Assembly (NCBI GenBank): GCA_039796495.1
Contig: JBDKJQ010000042.1
Location: 1-6,083, forward strand
Direction of reading: 5' to 3'
Source: ARS1285 sp039796495
GTDB lineage: Archaea; Nanobdellota; Nanobdellia; Pacearchaeales; GW2011-AR1
Length of the DNA: 6,083 nucleotides
Each line of letters starts with the position of its first letter. Position 1 is the first letter of the stretch. A program made the translations under genes and the position numbers. Under the pieces are notes generated by a model. That model searched no databases. It was not told where the DNA came from and worked only from the letters and a program-made list of their open reading frames with translations. This document shows positions 5,165-6,083 of the stretch, in pieces.

Positions 5165-5183
5165 TTGTTATAGCCGAGAAAAA

Positions 5184-5191
5184 TTTATATA
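5184..5191 (+). promoter_or_regulatory. Consensus TATA box of a leaderless transcript
   Basis: TTTATATA matches the archaeal consensus and is preceded by purine-rich CGAGAAAAA, as expected of a BRE. Its centre lies 24-25 bp before ATG 5212, so transcription should begin at or next to the start codon. No Shine-Dalgarno site is present; the spacer is a T-rich run (5196-5207) that may also end the upstream ATPase transcript. Confidence 0.7.
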
Positions 5192-5211
5192 GGTTCTTCT
5201 TTTTTTATATC

Positions 5212-5649
5212 ATGCACAAAGAAAACGGGTGGAGCGCGTTGCCTCTCTCATTGAGGGTTATTTTTGTTGTTTTAGTGTTAGGAGTCATTTCTTCCCTGTG
5301 GTTTATTCCTTCTATTTCTTTGGCAGGGTATCCTCTTGTTGCCTGGACGCTCTATGGTAATGCCGCTCTTGTCAGTTTTTTTATTTTTAATATTATTTTG
5401 ACTATTGTTATTTTTGTCGGCATGTGGAATCGTGCTGCGTGGACGTGGGAATTAGGCATCCTCTATTTTGCTTTTTTTATTCTGACGAATGCGTGGACTT
5501 TTTTTGATATTGTTCGCTCATCACTTCCTCTTGTTGGCGTTTATATTTACTCGATGATTCTTAACGGCATTAGCGTTATTATTAATGTGGTCTTTCTTAT
5601 CATTATGTATCGTCAGCGCTTTTATTTTGAGCCTCATTTACGGCGCTGA
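5212..5649 (+). CDS. Four-helix integral membrane protein, unknown function (145 aa)
   Basis: The predicted product is almost entirely hydrophobic, with helices at about residues 14-36, 44-70, 78-100 and 107-133, short loops, and charged ends (MHKENG at the start, YRQRFYFEPHLRR at the end). Positive charges at both termini suggest both lie in the cytoplasm. Tryptophans cluster around the middle loop (MWNRAAWTWE, residues 71-80). There are no transporter signature motifs, metal ligands or cysteines that I can identify. The ATG is fixed by the leaderless promoter geometry upstream. The gene is transcribed alone, and an insertion sequence begins about 20 bp after its stop, leaving the reading frame intact. 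No family recognised. Confidence 0.8.
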   Translation: MHKENGWSALPLSLRVIFVVLVLGVISSLWFIPSISLAGYPLVAWTLYGNAALVSFFIFNIILTIVIFVGMWNRAAWTWELGILYFAFFILTNAWTFFDIVRSSLPLVGVYIYSMILNGISVIINVVFLIIMYRQRFYFEPHLRR

Positions 5650-5663
5650 TACAAATATTCTGC

Positions 5664-5669
5664 TTTTTT
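5664..5669 (+). terminator. Short T-run after the four-helix protein gene
   Basis: Six T residues 15 bases after the stop codon are the only terminator-like sequence before the insertion element. It abuts the proposed element end, so the original downstream terminator may have been displaced. Confidence 0.3.
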
Positions 5670-6083
5670 GGGCTCAGTTGAAAATCTCTAACGCAATAGC
5701 CTCAGGTTATAGGCAGTTGCCTTGCAATATGCTTCAACGCATATTGCTCGCCAGTGTTTAGCTAATGTGAATCCACCGTATTTTCTTTTCACAGCTCCCT
5801 GTCCTGATTCAATTAAACTCCGTCGGTGATACTCCTTTTCAGAATAATTTTTCATCTGCTTTTTGCGGTAAAATCCTCTCTTGACATTTTTTCTGGGCTT
5901 GATTTGTGTTTGAATATTGCTGTCAAAACAATATTCATGCAGCCATTCAGCGTCGTATGCGGTATCTCCTAAAAATGTTTTCTTAATATCTACTCGCTTG
6001 AGCAAATATTTTGCATCATTGATGTCATGCCGAGGCTTGCTTCTGATTCTTAATGCAATAAATGTTTTCTTATCAACGTCAAA
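5670..6083 (-). mobile_element. Insertion sequence of the IS4/IS5 type, one end and part of its transposase, running off the window
   Basis: The element is recognised by its transposase. The proposed inner boundary is GGGCTCAGTTGAAAATC at 5670-5686, just outside the transposase stop, where the terminal inverted repeat of such elements is expected. The other end, which would confirm the repeat and any target duplication, lies outside the window, so the exact boundary is inferred. Confidence 0.6.
5688..6083 (-). CDS. DDE transposase of the IS4/IS5 type, C-terminal 131 residues (5' end beyond window)
   Basis: On the minus strand the frame is open from the window edge to TAG at 5688-5690. It carries LGDTAYDAE, the strand with the second catalytic Asp (residue 40 of the visible part), and then YHRRSLIESGQGAVKRKYG, which fits the Y-(2)-R-(3)-E-(6)-K signature (Y85, R88, E92, K99) with E92 as the third catalytic acid. 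The C-terminus (HWRAICVEAYCKATAYNLRLL) is also typical of these enzymes. The DDE fold cuts and joins the element ends. No frameshift or stop is seen, so the copy may be active, but the first catalytic Asp and N-terminal domain are not visible. A TTG at 6003-6005 is internal and not the start. The gene points towards the host genes on the left and ends about 40 bp from the four-helix gene. Confidence 0.88.
   Translation of the reverse strand, partial: FDVDKKTFIALRIRSKPRHDINDAKYLLKRVDIKKTFLGDTAYDAEWLHEYCFDSNIQTQIKPRKNVKRGFYRKKQMKNYSEKEYHRRSLIESGQGAVKRKYGGFTLAKHWRAICVEAYCKATAYNLRLLR

Noticed and set aside
1..6083. CRISPR array, tRNA or rRNA genes
   Set aside because: No regularly spaced repeats and no tRNA- or rRNA-like stretch were seen on either strand.

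Overview
The window looks like a piece of a DPANN-type archaeal genome, most likely of the Woesearchaeota/Pacearchaeota kind. The evidence is: moderate AT richness; archaeal TATA boxes, including one placed for a leaderless transcript; Shine-Dalgarno sites of the GAGGTGA type; a single-domain KaiC-like ATPase; and many small proteins with one N-terminal membrane helix behind a prepilin-like charged leader. The phylum is an inference from protein style, because no rRNA or tRNA gene is present.

Region 1 (1-1475) holds the end of an operon entering from the left. It contains a 32-residue single-helix peptide, coupled by ATGA to a 329-residue membrane-anchored protein with six cysteines and a C-terminal membrane hairpin, and then a separate 97-residue two-helix membrane protein. 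None has a function I can name.

Region 2 (1476-4043) is the core of the window. A clear TATA box and Shine-Dalgarno site start a four-gene operon (1524-3515). Its reading frames are joined by three successive ATGA stop/start overlaps. All four proteins have the same plan: short basic leader, one hydrophobic helix, then a 100-180 residue domain expected outside the membrane. Two leaders (1524, 3039) fit the archaeal class III (prepilin peptidase) signal strictly, and the other two come close (KKG-FPLED and KKS-FTLA, resembling bacterial GFTLxE). A strong hairpin terminator ends the operon. It is followed by a 19-bp dyad and a stand-alone gene for a fifth pilin-like protein with six cysteines and a Pro/Ala/Asn-rich tail. 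The arrangement resembles a minor-pilin set next to a separately controlled pilin, but no assembly ATPase, platform protein or prepilin peptidase is in view.

Region 3 (4044-5649) has three separately transcribed genes: a 46-residue very basic protein, a KaiC-like RecA-fold ATPase with intact Walker motifs, and a four-helix membrane protein with an apparently leaderless promoter. The ATPase beside pilin-like genes recalls ArlH of the archaellum, but its partnership with them is only a hypothesis.

Region 4 (about 5670-6083) is the end of an insertion sequence on the minus strand. It carries the C-terminal part of an IS4/IS5-type DDE transposase, cut by the window edge, and a plausible terminal inverted repeat 20 bp after the last host gene.
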